Source: an uncultured Prevotellaceae bacterium
Lineage (GTDB): Bacteria; Bacteroidota; Bacteroidia; Bacteroidales; Bacteroidaceae
Direction: 5' to 3'
DNA: 29,429 nucleotides
NCBI GenBank assembly: GCA_937877625.1
Contig: CALFJG010000006.1
Span: forward strand, 1-29,429
A model generated the notes under the pieces. That model was not told the origin of the DNA, did not search any database, and saw only the letters and a program-made list of their open reading frames with translations. The position numbers were made by a program, and so were the translations under genes. This document shows, piece after piece, positions 1 to 7,445 of this stretch (the stretch's first letter is position 1; every line of letters starts with the position of its first letter).

Positions 1-112
1 CAAAACCGCCGCTATTCAGATAGCGGGTGATGGTGTAGCGACCGCTGTGCGAAATTCGCTCACCAAGCGTAGCACCGGCAGGCAAGATGTCGTTGTGGGA
101 ATAAGAGGGCAT
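1..112 (-). CDS. Ser/Thr protein kinase, N-terminal fragment (cut by window edge)
   Basis: Reading the minus strand from an ATG at 112-110 gives 37 codons that run off the window without a stop. The peptide ends in YTITRYLNSGGF, and the next base fits a glycine codon. That matches the first beta strand and glycine-rich ATP loop (GxGGFG) of Hanks-type bacterial Ser/Thr kinases. The preceding segment (ILPAGATLGER) resembles the short lead-in seen before such domains. Nothing of the catalytic loop or C-terminal part is visible, so substrate and any sensor domain are unknown. No ribosome binding site is visible. The gene lies downstream of the flavoprotein gene on the same strand, separated by 108 bases holding a repeat element. 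The call rests on one motif and should be confirmed with sequence to the left. Confidence 0.6.
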   Translation of the reverse strand, partial: MPSYSHNDILPAGATLGERISHSGRYTITRYLNSGGF

Positions 113-176
113 ATCTCAGAAAAAGTGTTTTTTATCAAGTTTCGGAAGTAGCGAACGCGCTGAAAAGGGAAAAGCG

Positions 177-216
177 AAACTTGTTTCAGCGTTTCCTTAG
201 CGAGCAAAGTCTATAT
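177..216 (+). repeat. Interspersed repeat, diverged copy 1 of 3
   Basis: This copy has the same architecture as the elements at 3434-3474 and 13515-13555. An AAACTTGTT block (AAGCTTGCT in the others) is followed by exactly 13 variable bases and then AGCGAGCAAAGTCT (GGCGAGCAAAAGTCT in the others). It sits in a local hairpin, with CGCTGAAA at 158-165 pairing with TTTCAGCG at 184-191. It lies between the flavoprotein stop and the kinase start. Confidence 0.5.
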
Positions 217-220
217 ACTC

Positions 221-835
221 TTAACGTATAAAGTGCATAGGTTTCCAAGGCTCTCTTTCAGGCCTTTGTTCCTTTCCGCTGTGTATTTGCTTGAGCAAAT
301 ACGCCATATTGCGTGCCAAGGTGCGCATGGTCTGCATACCTTCTATGTCGCGTTCTGCCTGTCCGGGTTCTCTGCCGTAGGCAATGTTCCAATACTGCGA
401 GGTGACAACAGGCATATTCATCATTTGAAACGGCATGATCAGCGTTTGTAGGGCTGCCGTTGCTCCTCCGCGTCGGCATATAGCCACGCCGGCGGCTGGT
501 TTGCCCGCGAAAGCCTCGCCACCACTGTAGAACATACGTTGCACAAGGGCTAAGGCCGTGCCGTTAGGCTGACCGTAGTAAACCGGCGTACCGATGACGA
601 GAGCGTCCGAGGAGCGCATACGCTGCACGGTGTCGTTGCAAATGTCGTCGGAAAAGACGCAAAGGCCTTTCGTCTTGCATTGTCCACAGGCAATGCACCC
701 GCGAACGGGTTTGGCACCCACGTGGACGGTTTCGGTGTCTATACCTTCGGCTTGGAGAGTAGAAGCAACTTCCTCTAAAGCCCGATTGGTGTTACCCTGT
801 TTGTGAGGGCTGCAGTTGATAAGAAGAACTTTCAT
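221..835 (-). CDS. Flavodoxin-fold NAD(P)H-dependent oxidoreductase, iron-sulfur flavoprotein-like
   Basis: A 204-residue cytoplasmic protein of the NADPH-dependent FMN reductase / iron-sulfur flavoprotein (ISF) group. The N-terminus MKVLLINCSPHKQGNTN is the phosphate-binding loop for FMN (SPxxxGNT). Residues 47-59 hold CX2CX2CX5C, which fits the compact cysteine motif of ISF proteins that bind a [4Fe-4S] cluster. GTPVYYGQPNG near residue 83 is the second FMN contact region. The C-terminus ends in WKPMHFIR, an ending I associate with this family. Such proteins move electrons from NAD(P)H or ferredoxin to small acceptors; the physiological acceptor cannot be read from sequence. The gene stands alone on the minus strand, 167 bases from the end of the antiporter gene. 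Cluster binding is inferred from the motif only. Confidence 0.85.
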   Translation of the reverse strand: MKVLLINCSPHKQGNTNRALEEVASTLQAEGIDTETVHVGAKPVRGCIACGQCKTKGLCVFSDDICNDTVQRMRSSDALVIGTPVYYGQPNGTALALVQRMFYSGGEAFAGKPAAGVAICRRGGATAALQTLIMPFQMMNMPVVTSQYWNIAYGREPGQAERDIEGMQTMRTLARNMAYLLKQIHSGKEQRPEREPWKPMHFIR

Positions 836-922
836 TATGATAGTGTTAAAATAAGGTGGGTTCTACTAATTACCACGTTTAAGTTTGACATCGATGGGGC
901 TTTAACCTTTTGTCATCGTTAT

Positions 923-952
923 GGCTCTTTTTGCTTCAGTCTGTAAAAAGCC
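923..952 (-). terminator. Weak hairpin after antiporter gene
   Basis: GGCTCTTTTT and AAAAAGCC face each other around a short loop, about 50 bases past the antiporter stop on the minus strand. The pairing has a bulge and no clean U-tract, so this is only a possible terminator. Confidence 0.25.
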
Positions 953-1002
953 AAAATAGCTCAGAAATCTGACAAAGTGAATGAACAGAAGCCACCATAA
1001 GA

Positions 1003-3252
1003 TTATCGCGTCTCCTTTTCCAGTCGTGCCACATCGGGTGTCTCACCGACAACATAGAGGACATCGGTGGGGCGCATCTGATAGTCGGCAGTAGGCACTT
1101 CGAGCGAGCCGTCGGGTTCTTCGAAGCCCACGGCCATACACTGATAGTTGTCGCGCAGTCCGCTATCGCGTAAGGTCTTGCCGACGAGTGCGGGGTGTGT
1201 GGCAAGTGATATGCGCCGCATCACAATCGCACGTCCTTCGGCCTCGGGGAAAGCATCCACCTCGTTGTTGAGTCGATAGGTGAAAGCCGCCAATCCGTCG
1301 TCGTCGGCAATTACGGTAAGCACATCTCGGGGATAAACGACGGTCTCGGCCACGGGGATATTGATTTGCAACTCTCCGCGCTTCACGGCGGCAATCATCA
1401 CGCCGTCGGCACCGAGAGCCAAGTCCTTAAGCGGTTTTCCCGCCCACTGGCTGTGGGGTGGTATCTCCACCTGCGAGGTGTGTATGTCGTGAGCCCGTAA
1501 GCGGCGCGCATAGGCGGGATGTTTGCTGGCAGCCACCTGCTCGCGCAGTCCCACATTGTGGCGAAAGGTGCGCTCAAGGCGTATGCTCCAATACATCACA
1601 GCACGTGAGGAACACATCAATGCTACCAACACCACCGACACGGCGAGATGTATATACCAAGCCAACGGCGAGAGATAGTTCAAGACGTAGTAAACTACTC
1701 CCGATGCCAAACCGAGACGCACGACAAAGAGCATAGCGAGCATAAACCGATTTAGCACGTCGCGGCCAAGTATTTTTGCCGCCGCAGTATGATTTTTGCG
1801 CATCACTATAGCGCGAAGAAGCGGAGATATAACCACAAGAGTTATCAGTCCGCACAAAGCGTTGGCAGGCCAGTGGGGTAAGAGGCTACGACACAGGGGT
1901 AGCAGCGTGGCCAAAGCGACTCCCACGGCGGCGATAGCCGGTACGCCAAAGGCTGCTGTCTGCACGGCAATCGCTGTAAGAAACGTCTGCCAAGGGCGGT
2001 GAGTGGCATCGGTAGGTGTCGTGTCGTCGGTGCGATCGGCATCGCGGTCTTTTAGGCGCGACACCATACTATGGGGCAACACACGCTCAACGAAATCGTA
2101 GGCAGGCACCGCCGCACGCATCATATAAGGAGTGAGGAACGTAGTAACGATGCTCACGGCCACTACGACGGGGTAAAGAAAGTCGCTCGTCACGCCGAGC
2201 GATACACCGAGGGCTGCGATAATAAAAGCAAACTCACCGATTTGACCGAGCGAAAAGCCGCAGCGCAGAGCCACCTTTAAGTTCTGGCCGCTAAGCACAA
2301 AAGCACTCGTGCCAAGCACGGCCTGACCGACTACCACGGCAATAGTTATGACAAGAATAGCCGGCCAATACTCAATAAGAATAGCCGGGTCAACCATCAT
2401 TCCCACACTCACGAAAAAGACGGCACCAAAAAGGTCTTTGAGGGGCGAGAGTAAGTGTTCAATTTTCTCGGCGGCGAGCGTCTCGGCCAAGATACTTCCC
2501 ATAATGAATGCGCCAAAAGCAGTGCTATAGCCCGCCTGAGCCGCCAGCACGACCATCACAAAACAGAGGCCTACGCTTACCAGTAGGAGCGTCTCGCTGT
2601 TCATCCAACGCTTTGTGTGGCGAAGGAACAGCGGCACGGCATAGAGTCCCACAATGAGCCAGAGCACCAAGTAGAAACCCAATTTCAGCAAACTCTCTAC
2701 CAATTGTCCGCCCTCAAAGTTGCGGCTAACGGCCAAAGCACTCAACACGACCATAAGAAGGATGCCCAAGATGTCCTCCAGTATCAGCACAGAAAGCACC
2801 TCGCCGGCAAATTTCTTGTCGCGCAGGCCGAGCTCGTCGAGTGCCTTATATATAATAGTGGTACTCGACATAGCAAGCATCCCGCCCAGAAACATACTAT
2901 CCATCCCACTCCAGCCGAAGACACGTCCTACACCGCTGCCTACGCTTATCATAAAGAGCATCACTAAGCATGCCGCAACAATAGGCTTTGCGCCCATAGA
3001 AAGAATCTTCTTAAACGAAAACTCCAGCCCCAAGGAAAACATCAAGAATATCACCCCGATGTCAGCCCAATGGTGCATTGACTCGCCGTCGGTGATACCA
3101 GGAATATAAACAAAGTGAGGGCCGACAAGGAAGCCTGCCACGATATATCCCAGCACCAATGGTTGTCCTAACCGCTTAAAGAGTATAGCAGCCATAGCTG
3201 CTGTGATGAGCATCAATGCTAAGTCGGAAATAAGCGGAGCAAGTGGTTCCAT
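1003..3252 (-). CDS. CPA2-family cation:proton antiporter with C-terminal TrkA-C domains (KefB/YbaL-like)
   Basis: A 749-residue inner-membrane protein. The first ~400 residues form the Na+/H+ exchanger domain with about a dozen hydrophobic segments. Typical family sequence includes LGYIVAGFLVGP near residue 34, a LMFSLGLEFSFKKI segment near 90, and GQIGEFAFII later. A second hydrophobic block (~430-570) follows. The C-terminal cytosolic part carries two RCK_C/TrkA-C-like repeats, at about 585-660 and 665-745. Unlike KefB/KefC, I see no TrkA-N Rossmann domain with a GxGxxG nucleotide site, so gating by NAD(H) or glutathione adducts is not supported; TrkA-C domains more often bind ions or cyclic dinucleotides. 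The likely role is K+ or Na+ efflux in exchange for protons. It is preceded by a 301-bp gene-free gap holding a long hairpin. Confidence 0.88.
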   Translation of the reverse strand: MEPLAPLISDLALMLITAAMAAILFKRLGQPLVLGYIVAGFLVGPHFVYIPGITDGESMHHWADIGVIFLMFSLGLEFSFKKILSMGAKPIVAACLVMLFMISVGSGVGRVFGWSGMDSMFLGGMLAMSSTTIIYKALDELGLRDKKFAGEVLSVLILEDILGILLMVVLSALAVSRNFEGGQLVESLLKLGFYLVLWLIVGLYAVPLFLRHTKRWMNSETLLLVSVGLCFVMVVLAAQAGYSTAFGAFIMGSILAETLAAEKIEHLLSPLKDLFGAVFFVSVGMMVDPAILIEYWPAILVITIAVVVGQAVLGTSAFVLSGQNLKVALRCGFSLGQIGEFAFIIAALGVSLGVTSDFLYPVVVAVSIVTTFLTPYMMRAAVPAYDFVERVLPHSMVSRLKDRDADRTDDTTPTDATHRPWQTFLTAIAVQTAAFGVPAIAAVGVALATLLPLCRSLLPHWPANALCGLITLVVISPLLRAIVMRKNHTAAAKILGRDVLNRFMLAMLFVVRLGLASGVVYYVLNYLSPLAWYIHLAVSVVLVALMCSSRAVMYWSIRLERTFRHNVGLREQVAASKHPAYARRLRAHDIHTSQVEIPPHSQWAGKPLKDLALGADGVMIAAVKRGELQINIPVAETVVYPRDVLTVIADDDGLAAFTYRLNNEVDAFPEAEGRAIVMRRISLATHPALVGKTLRDSGLRDNYQCMAVGFEEPDGSLEVPTADYQMRPTDVLYVVGETPDVARLEKETR

Positions 3253-3553
3253 AAGAGTTAAGGCGAAACAAAAGAAATAAAAAAAGACTGACTTAGGTTT
3301 TAGGGGTTGTGCTATAATTTAGGAAATATCCTTTCCGCCCCACACACCTGAACGGCATAACGAAATCAATCGTCGTCAAAAGACACAAACATAAGATGTG
3401 TTCGTTTTCAATAAACATTTACTCGCCAAGGCAAAGCTTGCTATAGCATTGCCTTGGCGAGCAAAAGTCTGTTGGAGACAAAAGAATGATCACCGCCTGT
3501 ATAAAATGCCAGCGCAATAATGTGCAAGGTCTAAATTTCCGCTATGGAGTTCT
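3253..3553. other. Gene-free gap between antiporter and DUF4488-like gene
   Basis: No credible gene is seen on either strand. The gap holds the 82-bp hairpin repeat at 3401-3482. The part next to the antiporter start (3253-3320) is AT-rich and probably contains its promoter, but I found no clean TAnnTTTG element. Confidence 0.5.
3401..3482 (+). repeat. Interspersed repeat, copy 2 of 3, embedded in an 82-bp inverted repeat
   Basis: Arms 3401-3434 and 3449-3482 are complementary at 27 of 34 positions, and the inner 13 bp (CTCGCCAAGGCAA / TTGCCTTGGCGAG) are perfect. The 14-nt centre contains the palindrome TGCTATAGCA. The core at 3434-3474 (AAGCTTGCT, 13 bases, GGCGAGCAAAAGTCTGTTG) recurs with identical spacing at 13515-13555 and, diverged, at 177-216. 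It may double as a terminator for the upstream minus-strand gene. Confidence 0.7.
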
Positions 3554-4099
3554 CTACTGGGTACGCAGTTGCTGGGGAACTTCCAGACGTACTCTTCTCC
3601 AACGCTCCGTTTGTGGCTGCTCGCTATTAGGCAACATAAAGCGAAGTATCATCTCGCCTTTTTCCTCATCGAGCGTATATTCCATCATTACCTCAACGCC
3701 CACAAGCTCTGGCGCAACCACACTCTGGCGCGTGCGCTCGGAGTAGTATTTATCGCTCACCACACGAAAATCGCCCTCTTGGGTAATAAAGGCAGGAGCT
3801 TTGTAGTACGTCATCACAAAATTTGTGAAATGGCCGTCGCCTTGTAGCACTTTCCAAACGGGCAGAAACAATTCCTGCGCCTGGCCAGCACTGTCTGTAT
3901 AGATCTGAACCTGCTGCCACACCCCTGCCAAACGGAAGTTAGGCGAGAGCATCTGCTGACCTTGCCCACCACGACGTTGCTGACGTGTGGGTTGTTGCTG
4001 CGCCTGAGGTTGTCCGTCCTGCATATCGGGCTGTTGAGCAAATAAAGGAGAGATGGCAAACAATGTCAGTGCCAACGCTAAGATACTTTTTCTAATCAT
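3554..4099 (-). CDS. Secreted DUF4488-like protein
   Basis: A 181-residue protein with a signal peptide (MIRKSILALALTLFAISPLFAQ, cleavage after about residue 21). A Q/R/G-rich linker runs from about 22 to 50. The remaining globular part begins GVWQQVQIYTD and includes LPVWKVLQGDGHFTNF, the segment after FITQEGDFRV, and VSDKYYSE. This pattern (GVWQ...KVL.DG.F.N...I...G.Y...D.Y.E) is what I recall for DUF4488, a Bacteroidota family of unknown function, so the family call is from memory. It lacks a lipobox and is probably periplasmic. It is divergent from the sigma-54 activator gene, with 160 bases between the two starts. A TAACTTTC element on the minus strand at 4135-4128 is a near match to the -7 consensus and may be its promoter. 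Confidence 0.65.
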   Translation of the reverse strand: MIRKSILALALTLFAISPLFAQQPDMQDGQPQAQQQPTRQQRRGGQGQQMLSPNFRLAGVWQQVQIYTDSAGQAQELFLPVWKVLQGDGHFTNFVMTYYKAPAFITQEGDFRVVSDKYYSERTRQSVVAPELVGVEVMMEYTLDEEKGEMILRFMLPNSEQPQTERWRRVRLEVPQQLRTQ

Positions 4100-4230
4100 T
4101 GTAGTAGTTGATTTGTAGTTTCACGGCGAAAGTTAGCATAAAATTCATTCTGCTTGAAATATCCAGCTGTTTTTTGTGTTTTTTGTGTTGAAAACTATTG
4201 TACTGAGCCAACTCGCCGCCATTTTTTGCG

Positions 4231-4238
4231 TATTTTTG
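4231..4238 (+). promoter_or_regulatory. Bacteroidota -7 element (TATTTTTG) for the sigma-54 activator operon
   Basis: TATTTTTG matches TAnnTTTG exactly and ends 21 bases before the ATG at 4260. No TTG lies at the usual 19-21 nt spacing upstream, so the -33 part is weak. Transcription starting just downstream would exclude the more upstream in-frame ATG at 4176, which supports the 4260 start. Confidence 0.5.
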
Positions 4239-4259
4239 CCGCACTTTTGCGCATTATTT

Positions 4260-5444
4260 ATGGATGAGAAACGCATCAAGCAAGTAAAACTCAAATACGG
4301 CATAGTAGGCAACAACGAAGCCTTGTTGCGTGCCTTAGACCTTTCCCTGCGTATTGCACCCGTTGACCTCTCGGTGTTGATTACGGGAGAGAATGGTGTG
4401 GGCAAGGAAAACTTTCCGCGCATCATTCACGACCACAGCCAACGCAAAACGAAAAAGTATTTTGCCGTGAACTGCGGTGCTATTCCCGAAGGAACAATAG
4501 ACAGCGAACTCTTTGGCCACGAGAAAGGAGCATTTACCGGGGCTATAGAAAAACGTGAGGGCTATTTCAGTGTGGCAGACGGCGGCACACTTTTTCTTGA
4601 CGAAGTAGGCGAGCTCCCCCTTCCCACTCAGGCTCGCCTGTTACGCGTACTTGAAACAGGCGAGTTTATTCCCGTAGGTGCCAGCCAGGTAAAGAAGACG
4701 AATGTGCGCATCGTTGCCGCCACCAATGTCAATATGCAAGAAGCCATTCGTCGTGGCAAGTTTCGCGAGGATCTATACTATCGTCTCGGTGGCATCACCA
4801 TCAACGTGCCTGCCCTGCGCGAGCGTGGCGACGACATTGTGTTGCTCTTCCGTAAGTTTGCCCTTGATATGGCCGAGCGTTATAATATGCCCGCCGTGCG
4901 GCTTTCCGACGAGGCAGCGGTGCTTCTTAAGACCTATTCCTGGCCAGGCAATGTACGACAGTTGAAGCACATCGCCGAAACCATATCCGTTACGCAAGAC
5001 GAGCGCGAGGTCAGTGCGGCCACTCTTCGTGAATTCTTGCCGACCGAGAAGAGAAGCCACACACAAGTGGTAGCCTCGGAGCAATCAGCCAGTGGCCGCT
5101 ACGACCAAGAGCGCGAAATAATTTTCAAGATTCTCTTTGCCTTACAGCGCGATGTAGAACAACTTAAAGAAACGTTGCAAGCCCTCTCGCCCGATGCCCC
5201 CGTCTCCGCGCGTGCCCTGCCATCGCCCGCGAGCAATACGTCTGCTATTCGCTTCAACGATGCAGATGTGGCTGATGCCGAGGAAATAAAAGACAGCAAC
5301 CAGCCCACCATAGAAGAAGTGACAGAAGAACTCATACGCGACTCCCTACGTCGCAACCACGGCAAGCGCCGCGCCGCCGCCGAGGAACTCGGTATCAGCG
5401 AGCGCACCCTCTATCGTAAAATCAATGAATACGGAATAGAATGA
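4260..5444 (+). CDS. Sigma-54-dependent transcriptional activator (AAA+ and Fis-type HTH, no receiver domain)
   Basis: A 394-residue enhancer-binding protein that remodels RpoN holoenzyme. From the ATG at 4260, the Walker A loop GENGVGKE is at residues 43-50, the sigma-54-contacting GAFTGA loop at 90-95, and Walker B GGTLFLDE at 108-115. FREDLYYRL and WPGNVRQL follow as the usual AAA+ landmarks. The C-terminus (about 350-394) is a Fis-like helix-turn-helix, including GKRRAAAEELGISERTLYRK. Only about 20 residues precede the AAA+ domain, so there is no receiver, GAF or PAS sensor; control must come from expression, oligomerisation or another protein. An ATG at 4176 would add a hydrophobic leader, but it lies upstream of the promoter element and is less likely. 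The stop overlaps the lptE start by 4 bases (ATGA), indicating translational coupling with an LPS export gene. Confidence 0.93.
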   Translation: MDEKRIKQVKLKYGIVGNNEALLRALDLSLRIAPVDLSVLITGENGVGKENFPRIIHDHSQRKTKKYFAVNCGAIPEGTIDSELFGHEKGAFTGAIEKREGYFSVADGGTLFLDEVGELPLPTQARLLRVLETGEFIPVGASQVKKTNVRIVAATNVNMQEAIRRGKFREDLYYRLGGITINVPALRERGDDIVLLFRKFALDMAERYNMPAVRLSDEAAVLLKTYSWPGNVRQLKHIAETISVTQDEREVSAATLREFLPTEKRSHTQVVASEQSASGRYDQEREIIFKILFALQRDVEQLKETLQALSPDAPVSARALPSPASNTSAIRFNDADVADAEEIKDSNQPTIEEVTEELIRDSLRRNHGKRRAAAEELGISERTLYRKINEYGIE

Positions 5445-5956
5445 AACACGCCCTTAGCGTCATATCACTATTTCTTGCCGCGCTTTTGCTCTGTGCCGCG
5501 TGCTACTTGCCTAAGTACTCCTTTACGGGTACAAGCATAGACTATGACTTGATAAAAACCATTCAAATAGACAAGATTGTGAACCGTGCACCTTACGGCT
5601 GGGCACCTATGGAAGCGATGTTCAACACTAAGTTGCAGGACAAATACGTCAACCAAACCCGTCTGAAACAGGTAAAGCGCAACGGCGACCTCCATATTTC
5701 GGGCGAAATCACTGGCTACGACCAATACAACAAAGGCGTTGGCGCAGAAGGCTACAGTGCGCAGGTGCAACTCAAAATGACTGTGAACATACGTTTTGAA
5801 AACCCCAAGAAGAACACACAATGGGAGCGCCAGTTCTCCGCCACATCACAATACAATTCCACGCAACAACTCTCTGCCGTACAAGAACGCTTAGTCACCG
5901 AAATGATTGAAGACCTCACCGACCAAATCTTCAACGCCACCGTTTCCGACTGGTAG
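5441..5956 (+). CDS. lptE: LPS-assembly lipoprotein LptE
   Basis: A 171-residue outer-membrane lipoprotein with a hydrophobic signal ending LLCAAC, so Cys21 is the probable lipidated residue. The -3 position is itself Cys, a slightly unusual lipobox. The mature part has the pattern of Bacteroidota LptE: YSFTGTSIDY after the lipid anchor, a TRLKQVKRNGDLHISGEITGY segment in the middle, and FSATSQYNSTQQL near residue 135. LptE plugs the LptD barrel and helps insert LPS into the outer leaflet. It is translationally coupled to the sigma-54 activator and followed after 41 bases by the TPR protein gene. The family is low in identity across phyla, so the call depends on this context as well as sequence. 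Confidence 0.8.
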   Translation: MKHALSVISLFLAALLLCAACYLPKYSFTGTSIDYDLIKTIQIDKIVNRAPYGWAPMEAMFNTKLQDKYVNQTRLKQVKRNGDLHISGEITGYDQYNKGVGAEGYSAQVQLKMTVNIRFENPKKNTQWERQFSATSQYNSTQQLSAVQERLVTEMIEDLTDQIFNATVSDW

Positions 5957-5997
5957 AGACCCGCTCCACACAACAACACCATATATATATTGTATCC

Positions 5998-6750
5998 GTG
6001 TCATCCCTTACCTCATATCTCAAAAATCCCGAACGCTTAGACAACGAGTCGCTCTACGGGCTACGCACCCTCGTGGCTCGCCACCCCGGGTTCACCGCCG
6101 CACGGCTCGCATTACTCCACAACCTGTTTGTACTCCACGATGCCTCCTTTAGTTCTGAACTGCGCAAAGCCGCTTTCCTCGTACCCGACCGCCGCGTACT
6201 CTTCAACCTCGTAGAAGCCGACAAGTATCATATTGAGCCCGAGCCACTCCCCGCCACTACTGCTGTCAAAGGTGGCAGGACGTTGCAAGTGATTGACAAA
6301 TTTCTTGGAAAAACCGGACAAACCGCTACGCATCGCCAACCCACCGTGGCCGATGCCACATCCGACTACGCGGCCTTCCTCCTCAGTCTTGACGATGCCC
6401 CCACCACGCCAGCCAATGACACAACGGAGCGTTTGATGAACGATTTCCTTGAAGGCAGAGGGAAGATACAACTTAACACTCCCGCTCAGCAAACCTCCAC
6501 ACCCACCGTTGCCACCCAAAGCAAAAGTACAAGTAAAAAAGCAAAAAGTACCGATGCAACACAAGACGACGGCGATGACACCTTTTTTACCGAAACACTT
6601 GCCAAAATCTACATCAAACAAGGCCGATTTGCTAAAGCACTTGAAATTATTAGCACACTGAGCGCGAATTATCCAAATAAAAGTGTTTACTTTGCCGACC
6701 AAATGCGATACCTCCGCAAACTTCTCATAAACGAAACTCATAAGAAATAA
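5998..6750 (+). CDS. TPR-containing protein of the lptE-secG operon
   Basis: A 250-residue cytoplasmic protein beginning with GTG at 5998; no ATG fits upstream in frame. Residues 1-80 (YGLRTLVARHPGFTAARLAL, LHDASFSSELRKAA, RRVLFNLVEADKY) resemble the conserved N-terminal module of a Bacteroidales protein found between lptE and secG. A low-complexity T/S/K/Q-rich linker (about 155-195) follows. The C-terminus (about 200-250) contains one tetratricopeptide-type hairpin, LAKIYIKQGRFAKALEIIS, suggesting protein-protein contact. No signal peptide or membrane segment is seen. The function is unknown; linkage to LptE and SecG suggests, but does not prove, a role in envelope biogenesis. Confidence 0.8.
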   Translation: MSSLTSYLKNPERLDNESLYGLRTLVARHPGFTAARLALLHNLFVLHDASFSSELRKAAFLVPDRRVLFNLVEADKYHIEPEPLPATTAVKGGRTLQVIDKFLGKTGQTATHRQPTVADATSDYAAFLLSLDDAPTTPANDTTERLMNDFLEGRGKIQLNTPAQQTSTPTVATQSKSTSKKAKSTDATQDDGDDTFFTETLAKIYIKQGRFAKALEIISTLSANYPNKSVYFADQMRYLRKLLINETHKK

Positions 6751-6937
6751 GGTGAGTTCTATCAATAGGCTTTGAATTGTTCACAAACTATTTTCGAGCA
6801 GATATTGTCTTCAAGCCCGCCACACAGCATTGCGCCCCACGGTTCAAGGCGACGGAGGCAAAGATGCCGAAAAGAGTAAAGCGCAAACAAAGAGAATTCA
6901 ATAAATAGAACACACCATAAACACTCTTTCAAACAAA

Positions 6938-7336
6938 ATGTTTACCTTAATTGTAGTTTTGGCCGTGATAGTGGCCGTACTCCTGACTTTCATCGTGTTG
7001 ATTCAGGAATCTAAGGGTGGCGGCCTCGCCTCCGATTTCGCTTCGTCCAACCAGATTATGGGCGTCCGCAAAACCACTGATTTCATAGAAAAAGCCACTT
7101 GGACGCTTGCCGGTATGCTCGTTGTGCTGAGCGTAGCCACCACGTATATGGTGCCACGCGGCAACAGCAGCGATAGCGTGGTGACACAAATGAATGCCAA
7201 CGCTCCCGCCGCCCTACCTGGACAAGCAGGCGGTAAGGCTCAGCAGCAGACACAGCAAGGCGAAGCCCAAGCCGACGAGGCGCAGCCCGCCGAGACTCCC
7301 GCAGCTGCCGAGGGTGCTGAGACACCCGCACAATAA
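6938..7336 (+). CDS. secG: Preprotein translocase subunit SecG
   Basis: A 132-residue inner-membrane protein with two transmembrane segments (about 1-22 and 54-72). Between them is the SecG loop, QESKGGGLASDFASSNQIMG, a strong family signature. SecG associates with SecYE and improves SecA-driven export. After TM2 there is an unusually long, low-complexity A/Q/E/P-rich tail (about 78-132); such acidic tails occur in several Bacteroidota SecG proteins. The gene lies 187 bases after the TPR gene; no promoter motif was found in that gap, so it may be read through from the operon. A hairpin terminator follows. Confidence 0.93.
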   Translation: MFTLIVVLAVIVAVLLTFIVLIQESKGGGLASDFASSNQIMGVRKTTDFIEKATWTLAGMLVVLSVATTYMVPRGNSSDSVVTQMNANAPAALPGQAGGKAQQQTQQGEAQADEAQPAETPAAAEGAETPAQ

Positions 7337-7362
7337 ACGATAACACAGACCAAGACTTTCCA

Positions 7363-7410
7363 CGCAAAGAAACGCCAAGTACATTTTTGCTTTGCGTTTC
7401 TTTGCGTTTT
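7363..7410 (+). terminator. Rho-independent terminator after secG
   Basis: A 17-bp stem with one mismatch (CGCAAAGAAACGCCAAG at 7363-7379, CTTTGCGTTTCTTTGCG at 7390-7406) is followed by TTTT. It closes the operon from the sigma-54 activator to secG. Confidence 0.75.
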
Positions 7411-7445
7411 CTTTCATATTTACTACAAAAAGTCCACCCACCATT

